From: Kondoa malvinella
Taxonomy: Eukaryota; Basidiomycota; Agaricostilbomycetes; Agaricostilbales; Kondoaceae
Assembly (NCBI GenBank): GCA_039545315.1
Contig: BCIM01000011.1
Coordinates: 1-64,000, forward strand
Reading direction: 5' to 3'
Length of the DNA: 64,000 nucleotides
Part shown: positions 21,028 to 33,514 of the stretch, piece after piece
Position numbering within the stretch: the stretch's first letter is position 1
Layout of the letters: each line of letters opens with the position of its first letter
Made by a program: the position numbers and the translations under genes
Notes under the pieces: generated by a model
Told to the model about the DNA's origin: nothing
The model's input: the letters and a program-made list of their open reading frames with translations, nothing else
Database searches by the model: none

Positions 21028-24000
21028 ATGACTGCAGTGCCGCCTCCGCTATCGCCTTCTAGAAGGCAGGCTTACATGGCCAGCCCAACTAGAAGCTCGC
21101 CCCTACGCGAATCCTTCACCTTCACTTCGCAAACTTCACCAAAGCCAAGCAAGAGGGTGCCAGCATCACCAATACCGTCCAAATCATCTATTCTATCAGA
21201 CTCGAGCAAAGGATGGACATCTCCCCTCAAGATTCAGAAAAGACCATCTCCTGTTGTTTCTCAAAGTTTTGATGATGATGTGTTTTCTGGCGAAGAGAAC
21301 ACGGGACAACCTCTGGAAGAAGCTTTTGCAAGACCTAGAATGACTTCCAACTCGTTCAAGCAGCTCAATAGGGGACCGGGTCTTGTATCGAATTCCATCT
21401 TCAAACAAGGAGCCACCAACAATGCAAGTAGTCCGCCACCTCAGCCTTCTCCTCGCGCCTCTCGCTTCCAGAGCTCTTTCTCACCGTCAGCAGGAATGAC
21501 AGAGTCCAGCTCAGCCGAATCTATCTCGTCTTTAGCCAGTTCAAACGTATCTTTCAAGAATAGCTCTTCAGCACTAGGTCTCGGTCACGCAAACGTTCGC
21601 GCCTCGCCTTCTACTTCCCGCAAGATGTCGAACGAGCGTCAGTCAAAGCTTGCTTCTACTTCTGCAGCACCACTACCATCCCCTATCGATCTGCCTCAAC
21701 CAAAACACAGAGACGGCGACTCTTTTGTCCAACAACGCAAGTCTCGCCAATCCGTTGGCGCCCTTGGCAGTCGCTCCCTCGTCTCCAATAGCGTCTTCAC
21801 ATCTACCAGCGAGTCTTCTCGACCTCTTTCGCCTGTATCTTCACCTGAGCCAATCTCGCTTCCATCGTCGCCTGCCAGACCAGTCGCTATGGCTCATTCA
21901 TCCTCGTCTTCCTCTCTCAATAGCAACAATGGCGGTCTGTTGCATTCCAAACGTATGAAGGGTCCTCGAACAATGTCTCCACCCGGCTCTTCGAACGACC
22001 TGGCATCTTTCTCTGCTTTCGAAGATGAAGAGCAGGAATTGTCTGAATTTGGAGGAGATCAAATGGCACTGACGTTCAGTCAACGAAGCAGGAGCAAGAC
22101 TGTGACCTTTGCAAGCGGGGATGAAGTGAGGGAGTTTGAAAAGGCAGAGTATGAAGATGAAAGTCGAAGAGAGAGTTTGAGCTCAGAGTATTCGGAAGGT
22201 AGTAGTACAATCAGTGAGGATGAAACTTCTCGTGAGTCAACTCGAAATGTCCTAGATTTAGCTTATGGACTTGCAGCGCATACACCTTCGGTCGAAGAAA
22301 TGCTCGAAAAGTTCTTGCATGAAGATCTGGTTGAGAATCAGGGTCAACATGCGGCTGCTTTGGCTGCTCATCGTGCTGGCGCTGCGCTACCTTCTCCACC
22401 TGCAGAAGAACGCCTTCATCATTCTAACAAGACCTATACTCTCGAATCGCCTGCTCGAGACAGTCCCCGTCACTCGCCCCTAGACGAGAACGAAGGCAAT
22501 GGTCTTGGTCTAGCCGAGTATGAAGTGCACGAGAAGAAGACAGTTATCACTAGCGCGCATCGACCAAATCTTAGCTCAAGCGGTCTTCCTACCCTACACG
22601 ACTCTACATCAAGTCAAGATGACGCTGAAACTCCTACTCGCGCTGCTTTTGACTTTGAGCCTCGCAATGGTGATTCTGCATCAAGCTCTCCGACTCGACA
22701 GAAGAGCCTTGCCAGACGACCTTTGCCCCAATTACCGCCTACGCCTACTGCTGGTTCTGCTCCTCGATCAGCGCATGATTCACTATCTGATTCTCGAGGA
22801 CCTTGGGAGATCGAAGAGTCGAACGCGGAAGAAGTTCTGGACGAACCTATCGACCTGCCTTCCCGTATCCCTCGTCTGACTCGAGACGCAAGCGAGTTCA
22901 GTATACCCGAGGTCGATTCGTTCAGTCCGCTCATCTTTGATGCTGCCGACTATGATCGCTTGACGGAAGAGCAAGAAGAGAAGCCTAAACTTTCACCACC
23001 TCTCAGCCAAATTCCCAAGCCTGTGTCTCATAGCAATCTCCGCGCAAGTACTCTATCCATGACAGGAACGATAGTCAACGAGTCTGGCGCCGAATTGAAC
23101 AGGGGCGCCTCGCTTGCTTCTTCTGTCGCCGGCTCGATCACCGGCAAGCGACAATTCATCACCCGTGAGAAGATGGAAGCAAAGATGAAAGCCAAGATGG
23201 CTCAGGCTCTGGCTGTTGAAACCGCTTCATCACAATCTCAAGCTGCACTCCAGCCAGCTGCGGCCAAAGCACAGCTCTCTGTCGCAGATCGCCTCGGTTT
23301 CAGCTCTTCCAGCCTCAGCGGTAAAAGTCCGGAAGCATTGCAAGCTATGAAATCACCTTTGGAGCGATTCAAGTTTGCATCGGACCCCGACGTATCAAGT
23401 GAGGAGGAAGACGACTACTTTGGAACCGCTTCGCCTGCTACTCTTCATGCAAGGGATGACTCACCTGTCATTCCCAGCTCCGCTCCTGCTCCTCCACCTA
23501 AAGAGACACTAGTCGAGCATGAAGCGAAAATACTCGAAGCCAGAAGAAAAGCGAGAGCAGCCAAGAATGGTCTAGAAGCGCCTGCTCCGAGCAAAGGCCG
23601 AAGAAGGAGCTTGTCTACTGGCGATGCTTCACCTACGCTCGAGCAAAAGGCCAATGATACTGTAAGCTCGCAGCGCACTTCGATGACCAAGCTCAAGCCT
23701 GCTTTAGCAATTGATCGTTGTTCCGCCAACACCATTGCTCAATGCTCAGACCCATCGATTACCCTCTCTCATGCAATCACCTGCACCCAAGTTTGCGGAA
23801 CAGCTAGGCGGTGCTATTGACCAGATTATTGAGAACAAGGATGTGAGTCCTGTCACGACGGGTATTGTTTAGCACTCTGACATTTGGTAGCGCTCATATC
23901 GCCTGCGAGAGCACAGAGTTACTGCTAGTGATGTTCCGGAACAGACATCTGCTGGTGACCTGCTCTCTACTGCTCCTGCCAAATCGTGGAAGAAGGTTCG

Positions 24001-25851
24001 CAAGGCCTCCGATATGGTGCGTGTCTCGTGTGTATTCAAAGCCTTTCTGACCTTCCTCGATCTACAGAATCAGTACAAGGAGCAATTGCGTCAGTATCGA
24101 GAGAGCGAATCGCAGCTGCCTGAGAGGCGGCTTTTCATGAAGAGTAGGTTGATTTTTCCGGTACAGCTGCTTAAAGCTTATTAACTCGCTAGTCACACAT
24201 ATCACTCTTCCCAACCTACCCATTCCTCGACAGAAGACCTATTGCAGTATAATCCTGGATACGAAACAGCAAAGAGTGGAATCAGAGTTAATTCCGCTCG
24301 ATAGGGAGATGCCGATCGAGGAGGTTGAATGGGAGCTGTGCGTGCAGAGTTTCGATTTTGGTACTATATACTGACCATGGTGAGACAGTATGTCACTCGA
24401 CGGTCTTACCTTCAACCTAGCGCTGCAAGTGGACTTGAAGTCAAAATACAACAGACACCTTATGCCGCCTGCCTCTGCACCTCTACCCGAAAGCCAGACG
24501 AGTAAGCCAAAAGCAGGCTTCAGAAGCAAGATCTTCGGAAAGAAGCCAAGACCAGCTTCCGTGATTCAGCAGCCGTCGGCGCCAGCTTCCGATCCATTAC
24601 TTTACCAGCTCAACATGGAAGGTCTTGTGGGCGACACCAATCTCATATACGCTGATGTTGAGAAGAAGTCCAATGGTCAGCGTCATGGGGTAGCTCTACC
24701 GATCAGATCAGCTCGCGGTCAGTTCATAGGAGAGATGGCAGTGGACCTGTTCACGCTCCCAGCTATATCGGGGGTTCCGGGCAGCGAACTTCCGCAATCG
24801 CTGGCGGAAAGCGTCCAAGGCTTGAAGAAGCTCGGTCAGAGCAACTTCAAGCATATCGAAGGCAGCTTGACACAGCTTGGTGCGGACTGCACGGTAAGGC
24901 GCTTGCTTGTGCGCTCTGGTGAAGAGATGACTCACAACTCGATAGACTTGGCGGCGTCGTAAGGTTGTTGCTCAAGGCGACAAACTCATAACCTACAATG
25001 AAATCACTAAAGCAACGCAAGCAGCGATGGACTTGTCTCTGGTAACTGAAGTCGAAGATTGCAATGCCGGACCTGTCGAAGCTAGCTCGCCAATTGCCCC
25101 AAGCGAGAGAACAACCAGTAGTCGGGCTGCCCAGCGTTCGTCTCGATCTGGAAAATCAGATCACACTCAGCGCGCTTCCGACGAGGAGGAACAATATCAC
25201 GTCGAACGCACTTTCGCTCTCCACTTTGAAGATGGCGGTGTTGTGCAATTCTTTTCCGATTCGGATGAAGAAAAGAGTCGCTGGCTGGATTGCTTGCCCA
25301 AGATTATTGGCAAATCAGCAAACAAACCACCTCTATGGGCAACAGCTCTCAACCAGCAAATTGCTATCCAAAAGAGTGCGTCGTCAACCAAGATGGAGCC
25401 GTCCGCCTCAACAGCTTCATCTGCGAGAAGCGGCGGCAGCAAAAGAGTTCCACCTCCAGTCGTCGCCTCCTCCTCGATAGCGCCTCTAGCAGCTACCCGC
25501 AGACCTTCAAGCTCTCAGCTCCCTCGCAAAATGTCGTCTACCAATCTATCTTCCATCACCGCTTCGACCGGCCCGTCCAAACGCCCACCTGCAGCCATGG
25601 AGAACAGACCGATCCCCCCTGCTCAAGCTTCAGTCTCTTCTCGACCCGCTTCGGCTCAAGGATCTGTGTCGACGATTACTGGCAAGCCTCCAAGACCTGG
25701 TCGTCCGCCTTCGCGTCAAATGGAAACTCAGCCTCCTTCGTCCGGCTCTTCGGCTGTGTCGTCGAACCGATATGTCACCAATGGGTCAGTAGCACGGTAC
25801 GCGAAAGATGCATCAGGACAGATAGGCGGACCTCAAAGGCGACGGCCTTAG
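21028..25851 (+). CDS. BUD4/anillin-like protein with C-terminal PH domain
   Basis: Proteins of this type mark the bud neck or division site and bridge septins and the cytokinetic ring. The first 880 residues are Ser/Pro-rich and disordered, with many SP/TP sites (PPPLSPSRRQAYMASPTRSS). Introns near 23661-23709, 23842-23890, 24016-24067, 24145-24192, about 24340-24388 and 24896-24950 lead into an anillin-like region: HITLPNLPIPRQKTYYSCIL, EVEWELMSLDGLTFNLALQ, LVGDTNLIYADVEKKS. A PH domain follows: WRRRKVVAQGDKLITYNEIT and TFALHFEDGGVVQFFSDSDE ending in KSRWLDCLPKI. A disordered Ser/Pro/Arg tail closes the protein, about 1,500 residues in all. ATG 21028 is preferred; 20791 is in the same frame. 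Serine-rich content suggests control by phosphorylation. Confidence 0.88.
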
Positions 25852-25996
25852 TTGGGTATTTATGGACATTCTGTTTGATACAGCCTTTTATTTCGTCTCT
25901 TGATTTTCACATGTACGATAGCTTAGACTCTTGGAAAGAAGTCGTTTATTTTTATAGAGGGTCTTATTGTAATGACATTGAGCAATTGTATTTGGT

Positions 25997-28035
25997 TTAA
26001 ATAGATACTAATCTTGCCCTCGCTTGATCCGCCTGCCCTTCAGACGTGGCATGTCCTTTTGCAGCTTCAGACGGCTGCTCCATCTCTGCATCCTGCAGAA
26101 TCTCCGTCGCCTTGTCGGATCTGTCTGTTCGCGCTTTCGACTTGGACCTTTTCTTCTCCTTGGCCTGCTTCACTCTTGCTTTCACCTTTTCTCGTCTTTC
26201 TTGACGAACAGCTTTCGGATTGACAGGTACGGACACCTGAAGATGCTTGATATGCGTAGGTAGGAGCTCAGGATATGTCGGACGAGAGATAGCAGAAACA
26301 GGAGCAGTGACTGGCCGACCAATTTGAGCTGGAATGAGGTCCTCTTGCTGCGTTGGAGCTGGGACTGGTGGTAGAGCATCCAGCCAGCTAGCACGAGGGA
26401 GCTTGAGATGATGTCGAGCGAGAGTGAGCAATTCGTCCAAGTTAGGTGCCGAGGCCTGGAAGACTGATCAGATTTGCCTATCACCAGCTAGAGAAAGAAG
26501 AAACATGCCTTGACGCCGACTACAGCGGCATGTCCAATGCCTAATGCCTTTGCCAATTCCGCATCTGCACCTTTGTTGAGTTGAATCACATACATCCCGC
26601 TTTGCTCGATCTCTTCTTCTGTATTCTTGCCTCTGGCTAACAATCCATTGGCACTACAAGCGAGCGAAAGTAGGTGACTGACGAGCGAAGGCGGGTTCAG
26701 ATCAGGTAGACAGACAAACAGCAATCGAATCGAATCGGGTTCAACGACGTGCAGGCTTTCACTCGCGTCTTGTGGGAGTTCTTCTTCTTCCTCCAAGGTC
26801 GGGTCAGGACCTGGTTCTTGACCATTCGCTCTGATGCGCTCGTTGATACTCTCAAGTTGAGCTCTGATGGATGCTTGACAAGCCGGAATAGTGTATTTGC
26901 GAAGCATGTTCCGCAGGCGGTTGTTAGCGTCTTCAAGAGTAGTCAATCCGGCAGCAATGTTGTTCTCAATGCCCTGCAGGATCATGGCGACTTCTGCGAT
27001 CCGTGCTTCTCTAATCGTACCTGGCGCTTGATGAGGAGGTTTTTCATTTATGCGCAGCTGTTGTAGGCAGTATTTCGGATCTGACGCTTCGAGAACAGGT
27101 CGGAGAGACGCCCATATAGCCCCGGTAGGATGAGGAGAGCTCTTTGTGCCTTTCTTGGTAGGTCGAGCAGGGAAGACCGAGGTATTGTTCAGTCCGAAAG
27201 GTGGATAATCGCTTTGGGCAATCTGAAGGAGCGCAGGAGGACCGGCTTGGGTTGTAGTGCTCTGTGTCTCCTCCGCTAGAGTACGAAGATAGGCATAGAC
27301 CGCACTGTCTGATCCAGGTAGCTTGATACGAGCTGGCTTCTCCTTCTTTCTGTTGGAGGCCGCCAATTTCCGCCTGACAGCTTCCACAGCAGTTTTCCTC
27401 TCCCTCTTTGTCTTTTTCTTCTGTCCTTCAACTCCCGACTGATCCACCTCTTCAGGCAAGCCCAACGCTTGTCGACGCTTTCGGTGAATCAATTGCTCCA
27501 AGCACTTTGTCACTCCGTTGATGCCCAACACGAGGTGCGACAAGATCTCTGGCTCTTCAGGAACAGGTTCAGGAGAAGCAGAAGGATGCAGCTTCCTCTT
27601 CTTGGGCGCAAACTTGGCAGGCTCAGTGAAATCTGGAACAGACACTACTTTGCCGCTTTTGAGCTTCAGATCATGCGTGGGAGGTGATGCAGACGTCGAT
27701 GCTTGTGGAATAGTAGGATCTACCTCCATGGCATCCTCTGGCTCGCTAGCGACTTTGGCCTTACGAGGTTTCTTGTTGCTTCGATGTTTGCTCTTGTACT
27801 CTTTGTAAGGAGCGACGTCGACCAACAATTTGTTCAATGCAAGCAGCATCTGTGTTCGAGCGTGTGCAGGCAAAGCAGGCCTGCCTTTCCCGCGTTAGCT
27901 GTTGCGACATTACTCTTAACAGCATCACCGACCATTTCAAGTCAAAGGCATTGGATACTACAGGCTTAAAGACTTGTTTTCGCGCTTTGGCATCTGCGCG
28001 AAGAGAATGCTGCGCAAGATGCGCTGCCGTACTCA
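25997..28035 (-). CDS. POP3: RNase P/MRP subunit POP3-like
   Basis: Pop3 (related to Rpp38 and L7Ae-like proteins) is a subunit of the nuclear RNase P and RNase MRP complexes that process tRNA and rRNA precursors. Splicing a 52-nt intron (about 27877-27928) restores VFKPVVSNAFDLKWPALPAH, which matches the Pop3 N-terminal pattern, followed by RTQMLLALNKLLVDVAPYKE. Next come LVLGINGVTKCLEQLIHRKR, SIRLLFVCLPDLNPPSLVSH and ALGIGHAAVVGVKA, the parts of the L7Ae-like fold. The tail is Lys/Arg-rich. About 640 residues, longer than yeast Pop3 because of charged inserts. Second intron at about 26458-26509. It is convergent with the BUD4-like gene, 145 bp apart. Confidence 0.8.
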
Positions 28036-28146
28036 TCCTTGAGAGTCGTCGAACGTAGGCAAGGTGACCATTTGTAAGTTGACATTCGACACCAGCATTA
28101 CAGACCCCAACCCTACACACAATCCCGAGAGAAACAGATAGCCCGA

Positions 28147-29391
28147 CTACATGTACATAGGCGACGCGAATTGCTGTCGAGGAGGAGACCCATAAGCGGC
28201 AGAAGGCATTGACGTATATTGAGGTGTAAAAGCGTATCCCTGCTGTTGCTGCATATAGCCTGGATGTTGCATGAGCGGTACGCCGGATCCCATCCCACTT
28301 GGTGCAGCTGATGCTTCGCCTGACATGAGCTTTTTGAGCGCTTGCGCTTTGAGCATTCGCTGGACTTCTTTGTCCCCATTCACCAGGTTCTTGACTGAAT
28401 AATGACGGGTCAGTATAGCTCGGAAAAGTTCCTGCCAAATATCAGACATACCCGCTTGCTGCTTTTTACGTTCTTGCGCAATCATGGTTTTAGCCATCTT
28501 CCGCCTTTCTGTTAAACTTTTTGTCAGCAAAGAGTCTTCAGGACGAGAATACTGGTACGTGCCTTTCATGTGAGCCTCCTCTGCTGATTGTTGCATCTTC
28601 GCCTGCTGATCGTAATACCGCTTTTGCTCCAGCATGTCTACGTAAACCGGATCCATTCCCAGCCTAGAGGCAGCCCACACTCCTACGATCACGAGTACGA
28701 TTGTAAGAGACTCGCTGACTATCGAAGCGATGCCAATTTTGAGACCGGGTTGCTGATTCATGATTGAGGACAACCTGAAGAGAGTTCAGAGTGGCCTAGA
28801 CTTACTAGACCATGCTCACAGGCTATAAGAAATTGGTATAGGCGGTATGAACAAGACTAGAGATATCCGAAGGTAGCGCCGATATCGAAGCTCTTGTTCT
28901 TCACAGCGAGGATGGGGCACCAATGCGACAAAGAGGAATTGTCCAATCGCCAGGAGGATGACAATGATTCTCGCAGCGATCCAGAAGGAGACTATCTTGA
29001 CCATCAGCCGACCCGAAAGATCAGAAGGTCAATACTTACAGAGCGCCGTTCTGGGTAGACCTCCGAACGATGCTGCTGGCAAGAAGGATACAACGCAGGC
29101 TTCTCCTTCACATCTCTGCCGAGTGAACGAGCCAAGGCGCATAATGACCGGATCTTGTTCGCTATTTCTCCATTCGAAAGCAAAGAGTAGCTCGCCGAGT
29201 GCTTTGTTCGAACAAGAAAGACCACAGTGAACGATTAAGAGAAGAAGCCCAACGCCGACGAAGACGAGCGGGAACTTGCGCTGAGCCCAACTGGTTCTAT
29301 CGCTTGACACGGGCGTCTGATCATACGTCGAATACTTGGACAGGTCTTCATAGATGGTTTGCGGTTCTTGCGAATCAGCGACCGTAGACAT
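28147..29391 (-). CDS. Multi-pass membrane protein of unknown function
   Basis: Introns of about 45 to 55 nt join three main reading blocks into one protein. Hydrophobic segments: FPLVFVGVGLLLLIVHCGLS, FWIAARIIVILLAIGQFLFV, ISLVLFIPPIPISYSL and ESLTIVLVIVGVWAASRL, so probably four membrane helices. A loop with several Cys lies after the first helix. The C-terminal part is polar and charged (MLEQKRYYDQQAKMQQ), then Gln/Met/Tyr-rich (QHPGYMQQQQGYAF). I do not recognise the family. The splice near 29037 was chosen so that the ...RTALFSFWIAAR frame continues; a different arrangement with two genes is possible. It is 111 bp upstream of POP3 on the same strand. Confidence 0.65.
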
Positions 29392-30219
29392 CTATGCCTG
29401 CTTGACGCCTGACATGCTCTTGCAAATGGCAAAGGACGAAAAGCCTGAGGATGGCCGAGAGCAGAACCGCTCGACTCGCCAGAACAAAGGGAAGAACAGC
29501 GTCTGATGATCTTGCTGGCACAGTATCTGGCCTAGGACTAGCCTCAAAGTACGCATTTTGTCTTGCAACTTTGCGCATAGGCGCTCGCTAGTAAGGAGTC
29601 GACGGAATCATGTTTCTTTGCAGGGCTTTCCTAAGCCAAAGCGGCAGGACAAAAGCCGTTTCGCAGAGAGTGTCCGCCAGGCTGGTACGCTGGTGTACAC
29701 TGTTAGCCGAAGTTGGCCAGAGATAATTCATCTGCGTCAATTCACGCATGCATTGCCTTTTTTTTCGACAGCAACGGTCTCTCGTCGCGATATTTGCATC
29801 TCATGCCTTCTCGTGGCATACTTCCTAGGGCTTGCATCTGGCACCCAGGCGCCTGGCGTTCTTTGAAGGTCATGGAATTAGGCTAACTGGCGCTGCCCAG
29901 GCTCTATGTGATTTCATGCTCTGCCTGTTCTCTCTGTACGCTTCCTGCTTCCCTGTGCGGCTTATTCTGGTCTCGCTTTCTTGATCTGGTATATGACTCG
30001 CGTTCAGTATCCCAGTCGCGTTCGCTACCTTCGAGGCATTTCCTTTTGGGCAACCTTCCGTATTGGGTAGGTGATGATGCTTGTTTCTTATCGCAAAACT
30101 AGCTGGCCTCCTGTCTGCTGCTGCGTCGCCAGATTTTTTGTTTTCTTTCCTTTCCTCTTTCCCCTCCATCACTTGACCTTTTCTTGTCACATCTTTTGCT
30201 GATCCTGCACTGTCGCATC
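29392..30219. other. Pyrimidine-rich intergenic region
   Basis: No supported gene in about 830 bp. Short T-rich and CT-rich tracts (near 29757-29765 and 30129-30185) resemble fungal promoter sequence in front of the possible gene at 30220. Open frames on both strands are shadow-like. Confidence 0.5.
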
Positions 30220-31543
30220 ATGGCTTCCTACGCCACGCTCTACACTTATGTCCCTCTTCAAGCGCGCTTGACACTAGCTGCCCTTCCTTTCCGACCTTTG
30301 GGCATTGGACGATTGCGCAACCATTCTTTCCTTCGCCTAAAAACTCACCCAGCAGCTCGTACCTGCTACCAGAGATCAGCCGCCTTCAGTCAACCTCGCA
30401 TGCTGCATCACCGCCACAGTTATCCTAGTCATCGGCATGGTCGAAAGCAAGCTTCAGAGCCGAACAGAGACAGTCATCCGTCGTGCGGCTCTACAACGTC
30501 TCCTGGCTCTCCTACTCGAGTGCCTGATCAATGCGAGGGCCAGTTCTCGCTTCTCGCTCGCTACCATCTTTGCAAGGACTCGAATTCCAACAAATCTGGC
30601 ATGCGTCTGCAAAGGAGCCACTTGCGTCGCCTTCCGTGAAACCCGGTGTGAGACCTGGCTCCTTTGCAAGCTTCTCGCATAGACTGCTTTGCCTTTTCTC
30701 GAGAAGTGTAAAGCTGGTCGAAGCCGTCGACTTGCTGTGTTTCGTTTCGGTGCAAGATGACCTTTGAGCATACTCTCTCTTTCCACGCCTTCAATTATCG
30801 TGCTGACGCCTGCCCTTCTCGTTCGATAGCCTGAAGCATGGGACAGCGTCTTTCTGCGTCACTTCAGCTCGTACGCGCCTACTCCAAGCAGACGCTTTCT
30901 AGCTGTACGTCCACTCTCCAGCTGACTCGAAGTATGCAGTCTCATCTTTATTGGCTTTGCGCAGGACAAGGTCCCAGACAAAGACATCGCCGAAGATTGC
31001 TCAGACGAGGATGGTTGGAAAGTGAGCCCTTCTGACCTGGCACCGCTTGCACGCGAAAGCTGACGGTTCAATGCAGGCTCTTCGGAAGATGCCGTCTTCC
31101 AGCTGGAAACTTGTCCGACTACAGCAACGCTAGCGACTCGGAATCAGACTCGGAGAGCGAAGTGACCAGTGAGGTCTCATTCTGCTCATCTATGTTCAGC
31201 TTACTTATATACTTCTGACTTAGGCGCTTGCAATCTAGATCACGACTCGCACTACAATTCTCAAGGCCAGAAAGTACGTTCACGCATCCTGGTCTGCTCT
31301 GCTCTTCTACTTCGAACTCACGCATGTCAGAGTTTTGAGGCGAAACGACGTATTTGCCGTGATGCAAGTGCACATTTTCGTTACTACTCTCAACCTGTGC
31401 GGATGGTTCCAGACATGCCTCATCCCAACGGTAAATACGCACAGCTACATGCATGTCGCAAGGCAAGTCGCTCTGTTATGCTCCCAAGGCTGACTACCAC
31501 CCTGCCTGTAATGTACCTTCTTTCTATCCTGTATGTGCAGTCA
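30220..31543 (+). CDS. Possible multi-exon gene, acidic Ser/Asp region
   Basis: Low-confidence gene. ATG at 30220 opens MASYATLYTYVPLQARLTLA. Several frames overlap between 30340 and 30770 and I cannot choose the splice sites. From about 30960 exons with good GT/AG borders give an acidic segment, GNLSDYSNASDSESDSESEV, spliced to SACNLDHDSHYNSQGQK and then to SFEAKRRICRDASAHFRYYS, ending near 31543. No domain recognised. A shorter gene starting at 30838 (MGQRLSASLQLVRAY) is an alternative. The Ser/Asp run suggests a casein-kinase-2-type phosphorylation region. Confidence 0.35.
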
Positions 31544-31722
31544 TGAAGGCTCGATGTGCCATTGCGTGTTGATCTATACGACAAACGGCTGGACGATACA
31601 AAGGTTTCGAACAGAGTGAGGGTCTATCTGAAAGATGCATATGTCAACGAGAATGTAATACAAAGCGTACACCAGATCACGCGGTCGGAACAGAATTGCT
31701 TCCTCCACTTCGGAAGTTGAGT

Positions 31723-32892
31723 TCAATGTTCGCTTGGATTGGTTAACTGAGCAGGTTGATGATGGAGATAATGAGCGGTAGATTGGGTAGCCGTGAGATA
31801 ACGGAAGCTGAGGACCTCGACGACGGTCTTGGTACAGCCGTACGCAATGTACCAGTCCTGCAGCTGCTGGTGGTAGTCAGAATGCGAAAGCAGTCCAGAC
31901 GCTTGGAAGTCATAGTAGTGCAAATCCGTGCATCCTGTTTGACAGGGTGAACTAGCTCCGTAGACGGTGTGCGTTTGACAGTGGACCACATTGAATGCAT
32001 GGGCATATATTTGTTGATACGTCTTTGGCTTAGTCGCTGGATCATGGCGCTTGAACAGGCTGAAAGCGATAATAAATCCGCCTTCTCCTGCCATGAACTT
32101 AGGGACTATCATTGCCCGCATGACTTCGTCGTAAGTCGGAACTCGGTTCCAAGGTTCAACATTATACTCGGCTTTAATGCCGATAGCAAGAAGTGGCTGT
32201 GTTAGAGAAGATAAAGCTATGCCTGAGTTTGGCGAATAGAGTGAACCGAGGTAGTGATTGATCGCCCGTCTCGTCCAAAGTTCGTATTTGTTGCTGCTCT
32301 GGGGATATAGGACTTTCGACAGGGCAATCCAAACGCAATCTTGCTGTAAATTTCCCGACATTTGGGGCCGGAGATGGGCCTGATTCTTGGACAGATGAGC
32401 TACCAGTCGTACTACAGGGATTTGGTCGACCACAAGAAGGTGAGGAATAGATTTGACTAGACTCGGAGACTAGCCTTGGAATTTGCGTACGGTAGAAAGA
32501 GGCAGGTGTAGACGCGGTAACTCTTGGTTCCAGGAGAATAACGAGCAGAGCCAATGCTAGTCCGTAAGAAGAGGATGGAAAGAAGACATAGAAGACAACC
32601 GGTAATGAGGGCTGTGCCAACAGCGATGTAGCCCATGAGGGGCCCGCCGCCATCGCCGGACCTTTGGCTATCTAAAAGCCATACAGACAGAGAGAATCCA
32701 TACTGCGAGAATCAGAGCTACGTAGGGATGCAGGGATGCACCTGGGCGTTCTGGAAGGCTCGATAGCAGATTCCGACCAATCTGCTGACCGCGATTGACT
32801 GTCTGGCATTCCTCGCACAGCGCTGCGCGCCTCTGCGCGCGACGGATAGTCAGAGTTGTGACGAGGGAATAGTAAGTTGTTACGATTTCCAC
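31723..32892 (-). CDS. Membrane/secreted protein, unresolved exon structure
   Basis: MEIVTTYYSLVTTLTIRRAQ starts at 32892, with a CEECQTVNRGQQ motif, then a 70-nt intron joins PERPDSQRSGDGGGPLMGYI and a strong membrane helix (ALITGCLLCLLSILFL). After FLP near 32480 two frames stay open. One is a 236-codon frame ending at 31723 (NLQQDCVWIALSKVLYP, WNRVPTYDEVMRAMIVPKF). The other is a Ser/Pro-rich frame (TTGSSSVQESGPSPAPNVGK) ending at 32174. Joining the longer frame needs a 29-nt intron; joining the shorter needs a normal one. The upstream start is also uncertain. Function unknown. Confidence 0.4.
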
Positions 32893-33514
32893 GGCAATTG
32901 AGCAAGCTTTTCCACAAGGGAAGCGCAGTATCGATATCGATATCGATGTGCAATTCTATATGCGAATGAGTCCTAGTCGACAGGTCGTCCATGGCTATAC
33001 CGTACCTAGCACTTTCACAAGTGAAGCCCAAATGTCGATTTGCGAAGCAGATCTCTTTAAAAAGCACATTTCAATTTCGTGAAGGAAGTATTGACTTTCT
33101 TGGTCGTTGGATTATACACCCAGATTGCTGTTTGCTGGATGGTAAAACTTCTGAGTCACGGTCGCTAAAATAATTGCCAGTGTTCTTTACTTTGATGTTG
33201 AAGAGTCTGTACTGTACTGTACTGTACTATACTGCATGCCAACTCGGCTGATCCTTCGAATGGATGCACTTAAGCACATCACGTACTTAAACGCCGTTCT
33301 GAAGTCCGATGAGTCGGAAAGAATGTCAACGCTGAGTGGTCGAATGTTCTTAGCCAAGACCAATTTGGGCTCTATAATGAGCTCTACCGCCCCTCAAATT
33401 GAAGCTCTCGAATGGACATTGGAAGCTGCGGAGACTTGTAAATAGCCATTCCATTGAACTGCCCTACATAAGTTATCGATACAATGTACAATCGCCCAGA
33501 CGATATCTGGGATA
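32893..33514. other. Intergenic region with short tandem repeats
   Basis: No supported gene. A TATCGA repeat lies at about 32930-32948 and a TACTG repeat at about 33207-33234. A 131-codon minus-strand frame across 32672-33067 overlaps the preceding gene in another frame and looks like a shadow. Confidence 0.55.
33207..33234. repeat. TACTG pentanucleotide microsatellite
   Basis: About five tandem copies of TACTG/GTACT, the last one imperfect, read directly from the sequence in a non-coding stretch. Confidence 0.9.

Noticed and set aside
25290..26000. 236-codon plus-strand frame overlapping the BUD4-like PH domain
   Set aside because: A frame-shifted reading of the PH domain and tail; the PH frame is conserved and ends properly at 25851.
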